From SYIM01 sp044359405 (GTDB taxonomy: Bacteria; Pseudomonadota; Gammaproteobacteria; Burkholderiales; Burkholderiaceae_E): DNA of 6,450 nt. This document shows positions 5,301 to 6,450 of the stretch, piece after piece. Both the position numbers and the translations under genes were made by a program. Positions within the stretch are counted from its first letter, which is position 1; each line of letters begins with the position of its first letter. The notes below the pieces were generated by a model. The model made no database searches, was not told where the DNA came from, and saw nothing but the letters and a program-made list of their open reading frames with translations. Location of the stretch: positions 1 through 6,450 of the forward strand of contig JBIKMC010000202.1 in the NCBI GenBank assembly GCA_044359405.1. The letters are read 5' to 3'.

Positions 5301-6450
5301 TTAATCGCGCTTCGCGCTCAGGGCCTGCGCCAACGTCTTGCCCAGCTCAACGCCCCACTGGTCGAAGGCGTGCAGATTCCAGATCGCCGCCTGATAGAAC
5401 ACTTTGTGCTCGTAGAGCGCGATCAGGGCGCCTAGGCTGGCAGGGTCTAGACGCGGCAGGCGAATCAGCGTCGAAGGACGATTGCCGGGATAGGTACGGT
5501 GAGGTGTCAGGCGCGCCGCATTCTCCGGGCTAAGGCCCTCGGCAGCCAGCGCCCTCGCGGTCTGTTCTTCATCGCGGCCCAGCGCCAGTGCCTGGCGCTG
5601 GGCCTGCAGATTCACGCGGACCAGATCGCGGTGAACCGCCGCCCGCGACAGCGGCGGATCATCGTCCAGCACTTCGACGAAGTCGACCGGAATGATGTCC
5701 GTTCCCTGATGCAGCAGTTGATAGAAGGCATGCTGGCCATCGATACCCAGCCCGCCCCACACGACCGGCCCCGAGGCGCGCTCGAGTGGTTGGCCATGGA
5801 TATCAACCCGCTTACCCAGTGACTCCATTTCGAGCTGTTGCAAAAAGCGCGGCCACAGTTCGAGGCGGCTGTCGTACGGCAGACAGGCAAGGCTTGAACG
5901 CCCCAGAAGATTACGGTTCCAGATGCCGGTCAGCGCCATCATGAGGGGCGCATTGCGCGGGGGCGGTGCGGACATCAGGTGGGCATCCATATGAGCTGCG
6001 CCCGCCAGAAATGCCTCGAAGGATTTGCTGCCGATTGCGATGGCCAGGGGCAGACCGATGGCTGACCAGACCGAGTAACGACCGCCGACCCAGTCCCAGA
6101 AGCTGAAGCACTGCTCGGCGGCGAAGCCGCGCGCAAGCGCCCGATCCGCATTGGCCGTGACCGCGACCATGGACTGCAATGGCTGATTCAGACCCTGTTC
6201 GCGCAGCCACTGCGTGATGCTGTCGAGAATGGTGAGTGTTTCCTGAGTGCTGAAGGTTTTCGACTGAACGATGAAAAGGGTTCGGTCGGGTACGATCTGC
6301 TCAAGCAGCGCAGCCAGGGCCCAAGGGTCGGGGTTGGAGAGGTAATGCAGGCGCAGCCGGGAAGCGCGGCCGGGCGCGAGCGCTGCGGTCGCCATGCGCG
6401 GCCCAAGATCCGAGCCGCCTATGCCGATGTTGACGACGGACTCGACCGGG
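5301..6450 (-). CDS. pgi: Glucose-6-phosphate isomerase (partial, N-terminus beyond right edge)
   Basis: Interconverts glucose 6-phosphate and fructose 6-phosphate in glycolysis and gluconeogenesis in the cytoplasm. The window holds the last 382 residues of a protein normally about 550 long. The frame continues upstream of ATG 6395 to the edge and encodes 'VVNIGIGGSDLGPRM', the conserved phosphate-loop region, so that ATG is internal and not the start. Both family signatures are present: 'DWVGGRYSVWSAIGL', with the catalytic-site arginine, and near the C-terminus 'FDQWGVELGK', with the catalytic lysine. The catalytic base Glu lies in 'MESLGK' and the ring-opening His in 'DGQHAFYQLLHQGT'. All four key residues are therefore kept, and the enzyme should be active. 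The gene converges on the ligase gene with 41 bp between stop codons. That gap has no clear T-tracted terminator on either strand. Confidence 0.97.
   Translation of the reverse strand, partial: PVESVVNIGIGGSDLGPRMATAALAPGRASRLRLHYLSNPDPWALAALLEQIVPDRTLFIVQSKTFSTQETLTILDSITQWLREQGLNQPLQSMVAVTANADRALARGFAAEQCFSFWDWVGGRYSVWSAIGLPLAIAIGSKSFEAFLAGAAHMDAHLMSAPPPRNAPLMMALTGIWNRNLLGRSSLACLPYDSRLELWPRFLQQLEMESLGKRVDIHGQPLERASGPVVWGGLGIDGQHAFYQLLHQGTDIIPVDFVEVLDDDPPLSRAAVHRDLVRVNLQAQRQALALGRDEEQTARALAAEGLSPENAARLTPHRTYPGNRPSTLIRLPRLDPASLGALIALYEHKVFYQAAIWNLHAFDQWGVELGKTLAQALSAKRD

Noticed and set aside
5260..5310. Bidirectional terminator between the ligase and pgi
   Set aside because: Only small GC-rich repeats are present (CGCG-N6-CGCG around the pgi stop, GCGC-N3-GCGC); no stable stem followed by a T-run on either strand.
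5758..5790. 'WGGLGIDGQH' in place of the common 'WGEPGTNGQH' of glucose-6-phosphate isomerase
   Set aside because: The catalytic Glu is in the upstream MESLGK motif and the catalytic His is in GQH, both kept. Related WGG-type variants occur in other proteobacterial isomerases.
6393..6395. ATG 6395 as the start of pgi
   Set aside because: The frame continues upstream to the edge and encodes the conserved NIGIGGSDLGPR segment, so this Met is internal.

Overview
The window looks like chromosome of a high-GC proteobacterium. A betaproteobacterium of the order Burkholderiales, possibly Alcaligenaceae, is my best guess. It rests on the GC-rich codon use, a TRAP transporter whose binding protein has an 'RRAF...AQA' leader, and the style of the glucose-6-phosphate isomerase. 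The taxonomic call is inference only. There is no sign of phage, insertion sequence, CRISPR array, tRNA or rRNA.

Layout. Positions 1-3097 hold a leftward (minus-strand) catabolic cluster. In transcription order it is: a class II aldolase/adducin-family protein (3097-2318), a uronate dehydrogenase-like short-chain oxidoreductase (2304-1513), a 151-bp gap with a weak promoter candidate, the TRAP solute-binding protein DctP (1361-366), and the start of the small TRAP permease DctQ (350 to beyond the left edge). A large TRAP permease (DctM) would be expected just outside. Positions 3098-3228 are a divergent intergenic region. Positions 3229-5259 (plus strand) encode a full-length but divergent NAD+-dependent DNA ligase. 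After a 41-bp convergent gap comes the C-terminal two thirds of glucose-6-phosphate isomerase (pgi, 5301 to beyond the right edge, minus strand).

How the genes fit together. The leftward cluster reads as uptake plus catabolism of a sugar acid or related hydroxy acid: TRAP import of a carboxylate, oxidation of a uronate to an aldarolactone by the dehydrogenase, and a metal-dependent aldolase, epimerase or decarboxylase step. The substrate and the order of steps cannot be read from this window, and other expected pathway enzymes are absent from it.

The most unusual item is the ligase. It has every LigA domain and most catalytic residues, but it departs from the family at several highly conserved positions: KGDG with a Ser at K-2 in motif I, an RFEV motif, a changed region after NPRN, SGGHTG instead of QVGRTG, and KAND instead of RAGD. 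It probably belongs to a non-housekeeping LigA-like subfamily standing alone between metabolic genes.
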